From an uncultured Bacteroidales bacterium (GTDB lineage Bacteria; Bacteroidota; Bacteroidia; Bacteroidales; UBA932): 34,630 nt of DNA. The notes under the pieces were generated by a model. That model saw nothing but the letters and a program-made list of their open reading frames with translations, did no database searches and was not told the DNA's origin. Positions 8,716 through 16,939 of the stretch are shown piece by piece. A program made the position numbers and the translations under genes. Each line of letters starts with the position of its first letter. The stretch's first letter is position 1. The stretch lies in NCBI GenBank assembly GCA_944326385.1, contig CALVDT010000028.1:1-34630 (forward strand), given 5' to 3'.

Positions 8716-10024
8716 ATTTAAAGCAATAATAGTATCAGTTTTTCTGATCTGTGTCTGTGCCGTGCCTGCTTTCAGCCAGAGTGGCGGATCGTACGGGGCG
8801 TATTCACCATATTCTGTGTTCGGTCTTGGTGAACTTTCACGTCAGGGTACAGCATATAACAAGAGCATGGGAGGGACAGGTATTGCATCGAACAACAAGA
8901 GATTCCTCAATATCATGAACCCTGCAGCCGTGACCGCCAGGGACAGCAGTTCCTTCATGGCCGACTTCGGACTCGAACAGAAAAACACCATATTCCGCCA
9001 GAATGATCTGAGGTCAGGAAACAATGTTTTCAACATGTATGATTTCGTGATCAGCTTCCCGATCTACAGGTCGTCTGCAATGATGCTTGGAATCACACCT
9101 TTCAGTGATGTAGGATACGATATAAAACTGAAACAGACAGATCCTGACATCATAGGGAATACGGGTAACATAACCTATAACACCTTTGGTGAAGGAAGCG
9201 TCTACCAGCTTTTCATAGGCGGCGGTGTGAATTTCTGGAAGCGGCTTTCCATAGGCGCGGAAGCCATTTATTATTTCGGCAATCTTGACAAGGTATACAA
9301 TCAGGATTTCAGCAATTCTTCGTATGCATCGCTGAACAGCGGATACAGCCTGCTTGTAAGGGGCTTCACCGGTAAATTCGGACTGCAGTACCAGCAACCG
9401 CTCGGAAATGACCTTTTCATGGTTTTCGGGGCTACATACAGGCTTGGTACCGGACTGAAAGGACGGACTATTTATTACGAGAACAAGAATACATCCGAAA
9501 TAGTGGACACTCTGGTGTACAGTGAATCCCTTAACAGGGATACCGACATGAAGATAGCCGGAGAACTCGGAGTGGGAATTTCGGTGAAGAAGGGTGACAA
9601 GTGGAGCGCTGAACTGAACTATATCAGATCCGACTGGAGCGACAGCGGAATGGACAGATATGACGGATATAATGTAAACGGAGTATCCTCTTTCAGCACA
9701 AGCGTATCGCAGTCTTTCCGGGCAGGTTTCGAGATTGTGCCTAACAGGAATGATATAAGATATTATCTGCGCAGATGTTCCTACAGGGTGGGGGCATATT
9801 ACGAGCAGGCGTATTACAAGCTTGACGGCAACACGGTGAATTCGATGGGCATCACCCTTGGTGTGACCTTGCCTGTCTTCAGGTGGTATAACGGTCTTAC
9901 GTTGGGAGTGGATTTCGGACAAAGGGGAAGTCTGAAGACCAATATGGTAAGGGAAAGGTACGTCTCTTTTGTCGTAGGCTTCAATATTTTCGATATCTGG
10001 TTCCAGAAACCAAGATATAATTAA
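8705..10024 (+). CDS. Outer-membrane beta-barrel protein (FadL/PorV-like)
   Basis: 439 residues with a clear signal peptide (MSIRFKAIIVSVFLICVCAVPAFSQ). The mature protein starts with GGSYGAYSPYSVFGLGELSRQGTAYN and MGGTGIASNNKRFLNIMNPAAV; the MGGtgiA...NPA pattern is typical of FadL/PorV-like Bacteroidota barrels. The rest alternates aromatic amphipathic strands (SIGAEAIYYFGN, AGFEIVPNR, VSFVVGFNIFDIWF), as expected of a barrel of about 14 strands. The ligand is unknown. The gene overlaps coaX by 11 bases and precedes the TPR protein and lptC, an order I recall from other Bacteroidales, so a role in envelope assembly or lipid handling is a reasonable but unproven inference. Confidence 0.8.
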   Translation: MSIRFKAIIVSVFLICVCAVPAFSQSGGSYGAYSPYSVFGLGELSRQGTAYNKSMGGTGIASNNKRFLNIMNPAAVTARDSSSFMADFGLEQKNTIFRQNDLRSGNNVFNMYDFVISFPIYRSSAMMLGITPFSDVGYDIKLKQTDPDIIGNTGNITYNTFGEGSVYQLFIGGGVNFWKRLSIGAEAIYYFGNLDKVYNQDFSNSSYASLNSGYSLLVRGFTGKFGLQYQQPLGNDLFMVFGATYRLGTGLKGRTIYYENKNTSEIVDTLVYSESLNRDTDMKIAGELGVGISVKKGDKWSAELNYIRSDWSDSGMDRYDGYNVNGVSSFSTSVSQSFRAGFEIVPNRNDIRYYLRRCSYRVGAYYEQAYYKLDGNTVNSMGITLGVTLPVFRWYNGLTLGVDFGQRGSLKTNMVRERYVSFVVGFNIFDIWFQKPRYN

Positions 10025-10067
10025 CTGATATTGGCTGGATTATTGCTTGTTAAGAAATAAAACCTAT

Positions 10068-11387
10068 ATGAATATGAAAAAGAACCTCCTTTTTGTCATT
10101 TCTGCCTTTTTCATGCTGGCAGGCACCTGTGTGGTTTCGGCACAGGGAAAATACGGTGCAGACAGCGCTGAGTGTATAAAATATCTGTCTTATTACAACG
10201 AATACTACAAGCAGAAGAACTACGATGACGCCCTTCCGAACTGGAGAAAGGCTTATTCGCTTTGTCCTCCTACTGCGAACCAGACCATGCTTATAAACGG
10301 CACTGCTCTCTACAGGCGTCTTATAAATGCTAACAGGAACAATGTCATCTATGTCGAGTCTCTTATCGACACTCTTATGACACTCCATGATACCAGGGCG
10401 CAATATTATCCTAAATATGCCGTAACCGCCCTGAACAACAAAGGTCTCGACATGATAAATTATATCAAGGACGATCCTCAGAGACTTTATGACGAGTTCA
10501 AGGTGATAATATACAAGAACCAGGCTGCCGTAAAGCCGCAGATTCTTCTTTTCCAGCTCAATACGGCATGCCAGCTTTATCAGAACGGTTCAGTCATGCC
10601 TGAAGATGTCATCGCTACCTACAACAATGTGATGGAACTTCTCGACCAGATGAAGCAGACTCCTGACATAGAGAAGATAAGGACAGACTGTGAAAGTATC
10701 TTCATCGCCAGCAATGTGGCAAGCTGCGATAATCTCATTACTCTGTTCACACCGAGACTCGAGGCGGCGCCCGATGATCTTCAGCTCGCTTCGAATATTG
10801 TCAAGATGCTGTCTTCCACAGAAGGTTGTACCGACAATGATCTTTTCATGAAAGCCGCCAATACCATGCACAGGCTTGACCCTTCATATACTTCGGCATA
10901 CTTCCTTTACAGGCTCTATTCATCTGAGGGAGATTATGACAATGCCATCAAGTTCATTGATGAAGCCATATCTTACCCTGAATCTGACAATGCGCAGGAT
11001 GCCCAGTACTATTTTGAGGCGGCAGCCTTCAGCTTCAAGAGCGGAAAGAACTCCACGGCATTCAATTATGCACTCAAGGCAGCCGAGCTTGACCCTGCAC
11101 TTGAAGGGAAAGCCTACATGCTGATAGGTACAATATGGGGTTCCCAGGTATGCCCTGGAAACGAAATAGAGAGAAGGGCTCCATACTGGGTTGCAGTTGA
11201 TTATCTTGTAAAGGCAAGAAATGCTGATCCTTCGCTTGCAGAGGAAGTGAACGGACTTATATCCCAGTACAGACAGTATTACCCTCAGACGGCAGAGGCC
11301 TTCATGTACAACTACACTGACGGTGACTCCTACACCGTATCATGCGGCGGTATGAGGGCAGTGACTACAGTCAAGACACAGCAGTAA
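10068..11387 (+). CDS. Secreted tetratricopeptide-repeat protein
   Basis: About 439 residues from MNMKKNLLFVISAFFMLAGTCVVSAQ, a good signal peptide; an upstream in-frame TTG at 10047 would put charged residues before the signal and is not preferred. The ATG at 10074 is an alternative. The body is alpha-helical with TPR-like units: YYKQKNYDDALPNWRKAYSLCP near the start, YRLYSSEGDYDNAIKFIDEAISYP and FKSGKNSTAFNYALKAAELDPAL near the end. TPR solenoids bind protein partners, here presumably in the periplasm. It lies between the barrel protein and lptC with short gaps (43 and 6 bases), so it is probably in the same operon. The partner is unknown. Confidence 0.8.
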   Translation: MNMKKNLLFVISAFFMLAGTCVVSAQGKYGADSAECIKYLSYYNEYYKQKNYDDALPNWRKAYSLCPPTANQTMLINGTALYRRLINANRNNVIYVESLIDTLMTLHDTRAQYYPKYAVTALNNKGLDMINYIKDDPQRLYDEFKVIIYKNQAAVKPQILLFQLNTACQLYQNGSVMPEDVIATYNNVMELLDQMKQTPDIEKIRTDCESIFIASNVASCDNLITLFTPRLEAAPDDLQLASNIVKMLSSTEGCTDNDLFMKAANTMHRLDPSYTSAYFLYRLYSSEGDYDNAIKFIDEAISYPESDNAQDAQYYFEAAAFSFKSGKNSTAFNYALKAAELDPALEGKAYMLIGTIWGSQVCPGNEIERRAPYWVAVDYLVKARNADPSLAEEVNGLISQYRQYYPQTAEAFMYNYTDGDSYTVSCGGMRAVTTVKTQQ

Positions 11388-11393
11388 TCTCAC

Positions 11394-12044
11394 GTGATAT
11401 TGTCACAGGAAATACTGGACAGGTCTTTTATTGCGGTAACCGGGAATCTTTTCCTGGTCGCCGCTTTCCTTTTATCTTCATGCGGAAGGAGCGATCTCGG
11501 TAAAGCAGAGAAACTGGATCTGGATTCCACGCCTGTACAGACTGTGGACAACATGTTTGTGGTGCAGTCAGAGAACGGCATACTCCAGATGAGGATGGAA
11601 GCCGATATCATGGAGCGTTACCAGAATGATTCCATGTCATATGAACTTTTCCCTGAGGGTCTTTCCGTTTTCGGATACAATGAGGAAGGGCTTCTTGAGA
11701 CTGAAATCACGGCGGACAACGGAAGGCATGTGAAAATGGAGAAGGACGACAGCGAGACATGGGAGGCGTATGGCAATGTGGTCGTGAAGAACATAATCAA
11801 CCAGGAAGTCATGGAGACCGATACCCTTTACTGGGACAGGAAGAACGAGAAGATCTTCACGGACTGTTATGTGAAGCTTTATTCACCTGACGGATTCATG
11901 CAGGGATACGGCATGGAATCTGACCAGAGAGCCAGGAATTCCATTATCCTTCAGCCTTTCGACAGTTATGGCGTGATTGTCCATGACAGTACCGAGGTAA
12001 GGATAGATTCTGTCAATTTTATAGGCCCTTTGATAAAAAAATAG
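11394..12044 (+). CDS. lptC: LPS-export periplasmic lipoprotein LptC
   Basis: 216 residues. A hydrophobic leader ends in the lipobox LLSSC (SFIAVTGNLFLVAAFLLSSCGRSD), so the protein is a lipoprotein, unlike the membrane-anchored E. coli LptC. The body carries the LptC/OstA jellyroll pattern: VQSENGILQMRMEADIMERY, GYNEEGLLETEITADNGRHVKMEKDDSETWEAYGNVVV and METDTLYWDRKNEKIFTDCYVKLYSPDGFMQGYGMESD. It would pass lipopolysaccharide from the inner-membrane LptFG transporter towards the LptA bridge. The start is a GTG at 11394, six bases after the TPR gene stop; a TTG at 11400 is possible. In many Bacteroidales a CorC/hemolysin-like gene follows lptC; here ppiD follows directly. Confidence 0.85.
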   Translation: MILSQEILDRSFIAVTGNLFLVAAFLLSSCGRSDLGKAEKLDLDSTPVQTVDNMFVVQSENGILQMRMEADIMERYQNDSMSYELFPEGLSVFGYNEEGLLETEITADNGRHVKMEKDDSETWEAYGNVVVKNIINQEVMETDTLYWDRKNEKIFTDCYVKLYSPDGFMQGYGMESDQRARNSIILQPFDSYGVIVHDSTEVRIDSVNFIGPLIKK

Positions 12045-12066
12045 TCAAAGATTCAACTAAAATTGT

Positions 12067-12074
12067 TATCTTCG
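12067..12074 (+). promoter_or_regulatory. Possible -7 box before ppiD
   Basis: TATCTTCG matches TAnnTTTG at seven of eight positions and lies in the 78-bp gap between lptC and ppiD. No convincing -33 box is seen at the right spacing, so this is weak; read-through from the lptC transcript is an alternative. Confidence 0.25.
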
Positions 12075-12122
12075 CGCTCCATAACACTTTAAAGGAAAAA
12101 TAATTTAAAATTTAATGATAAA

Positions 12123-14219
12123 ATGGCTGTTCTTGAAAAAATCCGTGTAAAGTTCGGCATATTGATTTCCGTTGTGATAGCATTGGCATTGCTTTCATTC
12201 ATCATAGATCCGAACACCGTAAGTCAGGTAGCCTCATCGATGTCTGAAAAATATCGTGTAGGCAAGATCAACGGTAATTCCGTCTCATATCAGGACTTTG
12301 ACAATGAGTTGAATTACCAGAACCGCATTTTCGAGTATATGTACAGGAGAAATGCCAATACCGACCAGGAAATGCAGTATGTCAGGGATATGGCCTGGAA
12401 GACTTTCGTAGACAGGTACATGTTCCTTGCAAATGCCAGGAAGGCAGGTATACAGGTAGGGGAGTCCGAGCTTGTGGATCTCACGTCCGGAGATATGGTA
12501 TCGCCTGTAATCTCGCAGATATTCGTGGACGAGAGCGGGGCTTTTTCAAAGGAAATGCTAAGCAGCTATCTCCAGAATATGAAGTATGACCAGACAGGCC
12601 AGGCTGAAATGTTCTGGAAGTATCTTCAGAACACTGTAGCCACCGACCAGTATTATTCGAAGTACAACAGCCTGTTTACAGCATCCAATTTCATCAATCC
12701 GCTCATGATGACAAACGAGATAGCTGACAACAACAATTCGGCAAATGTCGAGTTTGTCATGCTTCCTTACGGTTATCAGAAAGATACTGCCATCGTAGTG
12801 TCGGATTCCGAGATAAGGGAGTACTACAGGGCGCACAAGCACCTGTACAGACAGAATGCCAGCAGGGATATAGAGTATGTGGTCTTTGAAGTGAAGCCTT
12901 CACAGACTGATATCGCAGATGTCAGGGAAGAGGTGGTAGGAGTCTATGACGAGTTCGCGTCCGCAGAGAATGTCAAGAATTTCCTCATGAAGAACTCTGA
13001 CAGACAGTATGTGGACGAATGGTACAAGAATGGAGAACTGAACACTGTGTCTTCGGATGTAAATGCCTTCGTATTCGACAATTCCACCAGAAAAGGTGAT
13101 GTATCCGATGTCATCACCAAAGGCAATACATTCTATGTAGCCAAGGTAATGGATTCTGCCATGGTCCCTGATTCGGTATTCGTAAAGGGAATCCTTCTCC
13201 AGGGTGTCCAGACGGATCTTGCAGACAGCCTTCTCAATGTCATCCGTACAGGCAAGGATAATTTCGGGAATGTCGCTGCACAGTACTCGGCCTTCCATAA
13301 TCCTCAGGCTGCCGAGACCGGTGATTATGGCTGGATGACCAAGAATACGATGTTCCCTGGTATGGAGTCGGTATTCACGGCCAAAGTCAACGACCTGTAT
13401 ATCATAGATACCCAGTATGGAAAGCATATTGTGAAGGTTACAGACAGGACCAGTCCTGTATTGAAGAAAAAGGTCGCAATACTTGAAAAGGAAGTTCTTC
13501 CGAGCGGCAATACAGTCAACGAGTATTATGTCCAGGCAAACGAACTTGCCACAAAGGCAGACGGGAAATATGACAACCTCAAGAAGGTGGCTGATGAAGA
13601 AGGTCTTGTGCTTCTTTCAAGAAACTATCTCCGTGAAGGTGAGGAGAACATAGGTTCCATAGATGACAGGACAAAGGAGATTTCGAAATGGGCATTCGAA
13701 GCCAAGGAGGGCAAAGTCTCCAATGTACTCAATATCAACAATGATTATTACGTTGTAGCGGCTCTGAAGAAGATACACAAGAAAGGCTATACACCTGTAA
13801 ATGAAGTAGCTTCAAGCATCAATTCGATACTGTACAGCCAGAAGCTCGGAGAGAAGAAGGCTGCCGAAGTAGCTGAAAAGATAGCAGGACTTGATTCCAT
13901 GCAGGCCATAGCCGATACGCTTGATACTACCGTAAGCACCCGTGAAGGTATTTCCTTCTCTTCGTACATGAGCCAGGGTCTTGATCCGGTATTCATAGGC
14001 GCTGTTTCCGTGGCTCCTGAAGGTGTGATATCGGCACCGCTTGCAGGCTCTGTAGGAGTATATGTCTACAAGGTGCTTTCACATGATACAGGGTCTTCAT
14101 TTACGGAGGATGATGTGAAGAGCCGTGCTGCCCAGATGGCTTATTACAGCAGCCAGTCATTGCTTCCTGTCATGATGCAGGATGCGGATGTTGAAGACAA
14201 CAGGGCAAGATTCTTCTAA
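12123..14219 (+). CDS. ppiD: PpiD-like periplasmic folding chaperone (SurA-N plus parvulin-like domain)
   Basis: 698 residues anchored by one N-terminal membrane helix (KFGILISVVIALALLSFIIDP, residues 10-30). A SurA_N-like region follows (YRVGKINGNSVSYQDFDNELNYQNRIFEYM and ARKAGIQVGESEL). A parvulin-like domain lies near residues 350-450 (FGNVAAQYSAFHNPQAAETGDYGWMTKNTMFPGMESVF, then YGKHIVKVTDR). The first parvulin strand normally reads RHI; here it is VKGILLQ, so prolyl-isomerase activity may be absent, as is reported for PpiD of E. coli. The C-terminal third resembles a second, more degenerate parvulin unit. The protein would help outer-membrane proteins fold after export. The gene ends in a strong terminator. 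Confidence 0.85.
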   Translation: MAVLEKIRVKFGILISVVIALALLSFIIDPNTVSQVASSMSEKYRVGKINGNSVSYQDFDNELNYQNRIFEYMYRRNANTDQEMQYVRDMAWKTFVDRYMFLANARKAGIQVGESELVDLTSGDMVSPVISQIFVDESGAFSKEMLSSYLQNMKYDQTGQAEMFWKYLQNTVATDQYYSKYNSLFTASNFINPLMMTNEIADNNNSANVEFVMLPYGYQKDTAIVVSDSEIREYYRAHKHLYRQNASRDIEYVVFEVKPSQTDIADVREEVVGVYDEFASAENVKNFLMKNSDRQYVDEWYKNGELNTVSSDVNAFVFDNSTRKGDVSDVITKGNTFYVAKVMDSAMVPDSVFVKGILLQGVQTDLADSLLNVIRTGKDNFGNVAAQYSAFHNPQAAETGDYGWMTKNTMFPGMESVFTAKVNDLYIIDTQYGKHIVKVTDRTSPVLKKKVAILEKEVLPSGNTVNEYYVQANELATKADGKYDNLKKVADEEGLVLLSRNYLREGEENIGSIDDRTKEISKWAFEAKEGKVSNVLNINNDYYVVAALKKIHKKGYTPVNEVASSINSILYSQKLGEKKAAEVAEKIAGLDSMQAIADTLDTTVSTREGISFSSYMSQGLDPVFIGAVSVAPEGVISAPLAGSVGVYVYKVLSHDTGSSFTEDDVKSRAAQMAYYSSQSLLPVMMQDADVEDNRARFF

Positions 14220-14227
14220 AATGCAAT

Positions 14228-14264
14228 AAAAAAACGGATTCGATTCAGTTCGGATCCGTTTTTT
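14228..14264 (+). terminator. Rho-independent terminator after ppiD
   Basis: The arms AACGGATTCGA and TCGGATCCGTT pair over 11 bases with one G-U, flanked by six As on the left and six Ts on the right, so it could work in both directions. It starts nine bases after the ppiD stop codon. Confidence 0.9.
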
Positions 14265-14276
14265 CTTTAACGTCAT

Positions 14277-14542
14277 TTCGACGAATTTATGTTGTTCAGT
14301 ACCAGGAAATTCGTCGAACAGTCGTTAAGGATTTCTTCGAAATCCATTTAATTGTCTTAAACCCCAGTCGCTGTAGCGACAGCCCCTTTTCAAGGGGCGC
14401 CACCCCCATTTACCCCCTCGCTGGGGGCTCGTCGCAGAACCTCGTCCTGCTCCTTCAGAGGTAATTCGATGTCTTTCAATAAATTGAAATTCATCGAACT
14501 CACGTTATTTATACAGTCATCGGTATTGTCCTGGCAATGCCG
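14277..14542. repeat. Intergenic stem-loop array (REP/BIME-like mosaic)
   Basis: The spacer between convergent ppiD and ychF holds consecutive inverted repeats. TTCGACGAATTT at 14277-14288 pairs perfectly with 14307-14318. GGATTTCTTCGAAATCC is at 14329-14345. GTCGCTGTAGCGAC is at 14367-14380. GCCCCTT (14382-14388) pairs with AAGGGGC (14392-14398). CCCCC (14413-14417) pairs with GGGGG (14423-14427). A long hairpin spans 14465-14498, with stems TTCGATG/CATCGAA and TTTCAAT/ATTGAAA. CGGTATTG/CAATGCCG is at 14521-14542. No frame of coding character crosses it. It resembles clustered extragenic palindromes; whether it is repeated elsewhere in the genome cannot be seen here. Confidence 0.6.
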
Positions 14543-14551
14543 GAGGACTGT

Positions 14552-15655
14552 TCAGACGTTGAAAAGGAAGTGCATGATATCTCCGTCCTGCACGACATAG
14601 TCTTTCCCCTCGATTCCGAGTTTGCCGGCGGCCCTGCAGGCTGCTTCCGATTTCAGTTCGATGAAGTCATCGTATTTTATCACTTCGGCACGGATGAAGC
14701 CTTTCTCGAAGTCTGTATGGATGACTCCGGCTGCTTTCGGGGCCTTATCTCCCTTGTTTATGGTCCACGCGCGGCATTCATCGGGTCCTGCCGTGAAGAA
14801 AGTCTGGAGATTCAGCAGCGAGTAGGCACTTTGGATGAGTCTGACCACTCCGGATTCCTTCATGCCCATCTCTTCTATGAACATCTGTCTCTCCTCATAG
14901 CTTTCCAGTTCGGCGATGTCGGACTCTATCTTGGCGGCTATCACGAGTATTTCCGCATTCTCATCCTTGACAGCATCACGCACCTTGTCCACATAACCGT
15001 TTCCTGTAGCGGCAGATGCCTCGTCCACATTGCAGACATACATTACAGGCTTGTTCGTAAGCAGAAACAGATCTCTGGCCAGCTGTTGGTCTTCCGGATT
15101 GTCGAATTTCACTGTCCTGCAGCTCTTGCCTTCGAGAAGAGTCTCCTTGTATTTCGTCAGTATGGCGCAAAGCCTCTTGGCGCTTTTGTCCCCGCCTGCC
15201 TGGGCCTGCTTCTGTACTTTGGCAAGTCTGTTCTCGACTGTCTCGAGATCCTTCAGCTGCAGTTCCAGATCTATCACTTCCTTGTCCCTTACAGGGTCGA
15301 TGCTCCCGTCTACATGCACTATGTTGGGATCATCGAAACATCTCAACACATGAAGTATAGCATCGGTTTCCCTGATGTTGGCAAGGAACTGGTTACCGAG
15401 ACCTTCACCTTTGCTGGCACCTTTCACCAGTCCTGCTATATCGACTATTTCCACTGTCGCAGGGACTACACGTTTCGGCTTGCATATCTTTTCCAGTTCT
15501 TCAAGACGTCTGTCAGGTACTATGGTGGAACCTACATTAGGTTCTATGGTACAGAACGGGAAGTTGGCGCTCTGGGCTTTCCCTGAGCTGATACAGTTGA
15601 ACAAGGTGGATTTACCGACATTTGGAAGTCCTACTATTCCACATTTCAATGACAT
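14552..15655 (-). CDS. ychF: Ribosome-associated ATPase/GTPase YchF (OLA1 family)
   Basis: 367 residues, the standard length. The P-loop GLPNVGKST is at residues 9-17. The switch region has DIAGLVKGASKGEGLGNQFLANIRE, with the G3 motif DIAG. The G4 motif is NVDE, matching the relaxed NxxE of YchF/OLA1 proteins that prefer ATP. A coiled-coil insertion (KEVIDLELQLKDLETVENRLAKVQKQA) and the C-terminal TGS domain (FFTAGPDECRAWTINKGDKAPKAAGVIHTDFEKGFIRAEVI) complete the family layout. It binds ribosomes and is linked to stress responses. It stands alone on the minus strand between two plus-strand units. Its promoter is at 15719-15749. The long open frame on the opposite strand (14537-15586) is a shadow. 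Confidence 0.97.
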   Translation of the reverse strand: MSLKCGIVGLPNVGKSTLFNCISSGKAQSANFPFCTIEPNVGSTIVPDRRLEELEKICKPKRVVPATVEIVDIAGLVKGASKGEGLGNQFLANIRETDAILHVLRCFDDPNIVHVDGSIDPVRDKEVIDLELQLKDLETVENRLAKVQKQAQAGGDKSAKRLCAILTKYKETLLEGKSCRTVKFDNPEDQQLARDLFLLTNKPVMYVCNVDEASAATGNGYVDKVRDAVKDENAEILVIAAKIESDIAELESYEERQMFIEEMGMKESGVVRLIQSAYSLLNLQTFFTAGPDECRAWTINKGDKAPKAAGVIHTDFEKGFIRAEVIKYDDFIELKSEAACRAAGKLGIEGKDYVVQDGDIMHFLFNV

Positions 15656-15718
15656 ATTCCTGTGTATTTAAGTCGGTTGATGACAAAAAATTAAACAGCT
15701 TCCAAACGAAGCAGGCAG

Positions 15719-15749
15719 CAAATTTAGAAACAGTTTTGAAATTTTGAAA
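15719..15749 (-). promoter_or_regulatory. Probable promoter of ychF
   Basis: On the minus strand TTTC (15746-15749) is followed after 19 bases by TAAATTTG (15719-15726), a perfect -7 match. The spacer carries the element TTCAAAACTGTTTCT, which recurs before the genes at 24986 and 30325. A small hairpin GCTTC/GAAGC (15698-15712) lies in the leader. Confidence 0.6.
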
Positions 15750-15855
15750 AAATTTCTTTTTCAAGCAGTTTTCAAGGACAGGAATTTCTTTTTCTTAATG
15801 TTTTCCGGAAAATTTCTGATGACATTTGCCTGAGGAAAACAGATTATGTGCTGAC

Positions 15856-16839
15856 ATGGAGCTTTTAATATGCATGATGCTTTTCATTCATTCCTTCATT
15901 CTTCCTGCGGAGGAAGAAGACAAGGATATGCTGTTGGCGGCATTCTGGAATCTTGAGAATTTCTTTGACTGGAAGGATGGGGGATACAGCGATTCAGACC
16001 GTGATTTCAGCGCTTCAGGAGACCGTTGCTGGACGAAAAGCAGATATTGGAGGAAATGTCATGGCGTGGCCAAGACGATTCTCTGGATGAAAGACCGGTA
16101 CGGCAGACTTCCTGATGTGGCTGGCTTTGCGGAAGTGGAGAACAGGGGAGTGCTGGGATGCGTGACGGAAGGTACACTTCTGAGAAAATATGACTACAGC
16201 CAGATACATCAGGATTCTCCCGACCGGAGAGGGATAGATGTCGCACTCATATACAGGACAGGCATTTTCGACCTTGTATCATTCAGGAGTTTTCCGGTTA
16301 CTGAAGATATGGAGGGGGAAAGCATGGCCACAAGGGATATTCTCCACGTGTGCCTGGAAAGGAAGGGGAATGACGGAAAAAGGTATCATTTTCTTGTCAA
16401 CCACCATCCGTCCAAATACGGGGGAACAAGGGAATCGGGGAAGAAACGCCGGGCTGTGATGTCCAGGATGATCGGAATATGCGATTCACTGATCAGGGAA
16501 GGGGAAAGCAACATAATCTGCATGGGAGACTTCAACGATTCCCCGGACGGTGATGCATTTTCTCTTGCAGAGCCTCTCCTTGAGAACACAGGCATGGCTC
16601 TTCACCGTAAAGGAAAGGGGACGATAAGATTTTCCGGTAAATGGGAGCTGATAGACATGTTCCTTGTAAGCAGGGATGTGTCCGACAGGGTGGAGATGGA
16701 GATATGTGCACCGGGTTTCCTGCTTGTCAGGGATTCGGGGCATCCTGGCCTGAAGCCGTTCAGAACATACACCGGACCGGTATATTCCGGTGGTATCAGT
16801 GATCATCTCCCGATAATATTGAAGATATGTCCCGGTTGA
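15856..16839 (+). CDS. Secreted endonuclease/exonuclease/phosphatase-fold protein
   Basis: About 327 residues from MELLICMMLFIHSFILPAEEE, which looks like a short signal peptide; a TTG start 30 bases upstream is possible but would place polar residues before it. The EEP (DNase I-like) catalytic landmarks are visible: FWNLENFFDW (Asn), GFAEVENRGVLG (the metal-binding Glu), VNHHPSKYGGTRESGKKRRAVM (His), CMGDFNDSPDGDAF (the GDFN motif) and GGISDHLPIIL (the SDH motif). The fold cleaves phosphodiesters in nucleic acids or phosphoesters in lipids. Export suggests an extracytoplasmic role such as nuclease scavenging, but the substrate is not known. It lies 100 bases upstream of galK, which has its own promoter. 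Confidence 0.85.
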   Translation: MELLICMMLFIHSFILPAEEEDKDMLLAAFWNLENFFDWKDGGYSDSDRDFSASGDRCWTKSRYWRKCHGVAKTILWMKDRYGRLPDVAGFAEVENRGVLGCVTEGTLLRKYDYSQIHQDSPDRRGIDVALIYRTGIFDLVSFRSFPVTEDMEGESMATRDILHVCLERKGNDGKRYHFLVNHHPSKYGGTRESGKKRRAVMSRMIGICDSLIREGESNIICMGDFNDSPDGDAFSLAEPLLENTGMALHRKGKGTIRFSGKWELIDMFLVSRDVSDRVEMEICAPGFLLVRDSGHPGLKPFRTYTGPVYSGGISDHLPIILKICPG

Positions 16840-16864
16840 AGATGATTCACGGGTATCAATTTCC

Positions 16865-16895
16865 ATTGGATTGTCGATTTAATTTCATAAATTTG
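16865..16895 (+). promoter_or_regulatory. galK: Probable promoter of galK
   Basis: ATTG at 16865-16868 is followed after 19 bases by TAAATTTG at 16888-16895, a perfect -7 match. The segment TTAATTTCATAAATTTG (16879-16895) is 16/17 identical to 30231-30247 before galM, suggesting shared control of the two galactose genes. Confidence 0.6.
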
Positions 16896-16939
16896 AAGAA
16901 TATGTTTCAATTGTTTGAATTTTATCACAATTTATCGTC

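Noticed and set aside
9014-9922. Open frame of about 300 codons on the minus strand
   Set aside because: It is antisense to the outer-membrane barrel gene, which has a signal peptide and good context; the antisense frame has no domain.
10047-10067. TTG start for the TPR protein
   Set aside because: It adds polar residues before a clean signal peptide; the ATG at 10068 or 10074 is better placed.
14537-15586. Open frame of 349 codons on the plus strand
   Set aside because: It mirrors ychF, which is unmistakable on the other strand.
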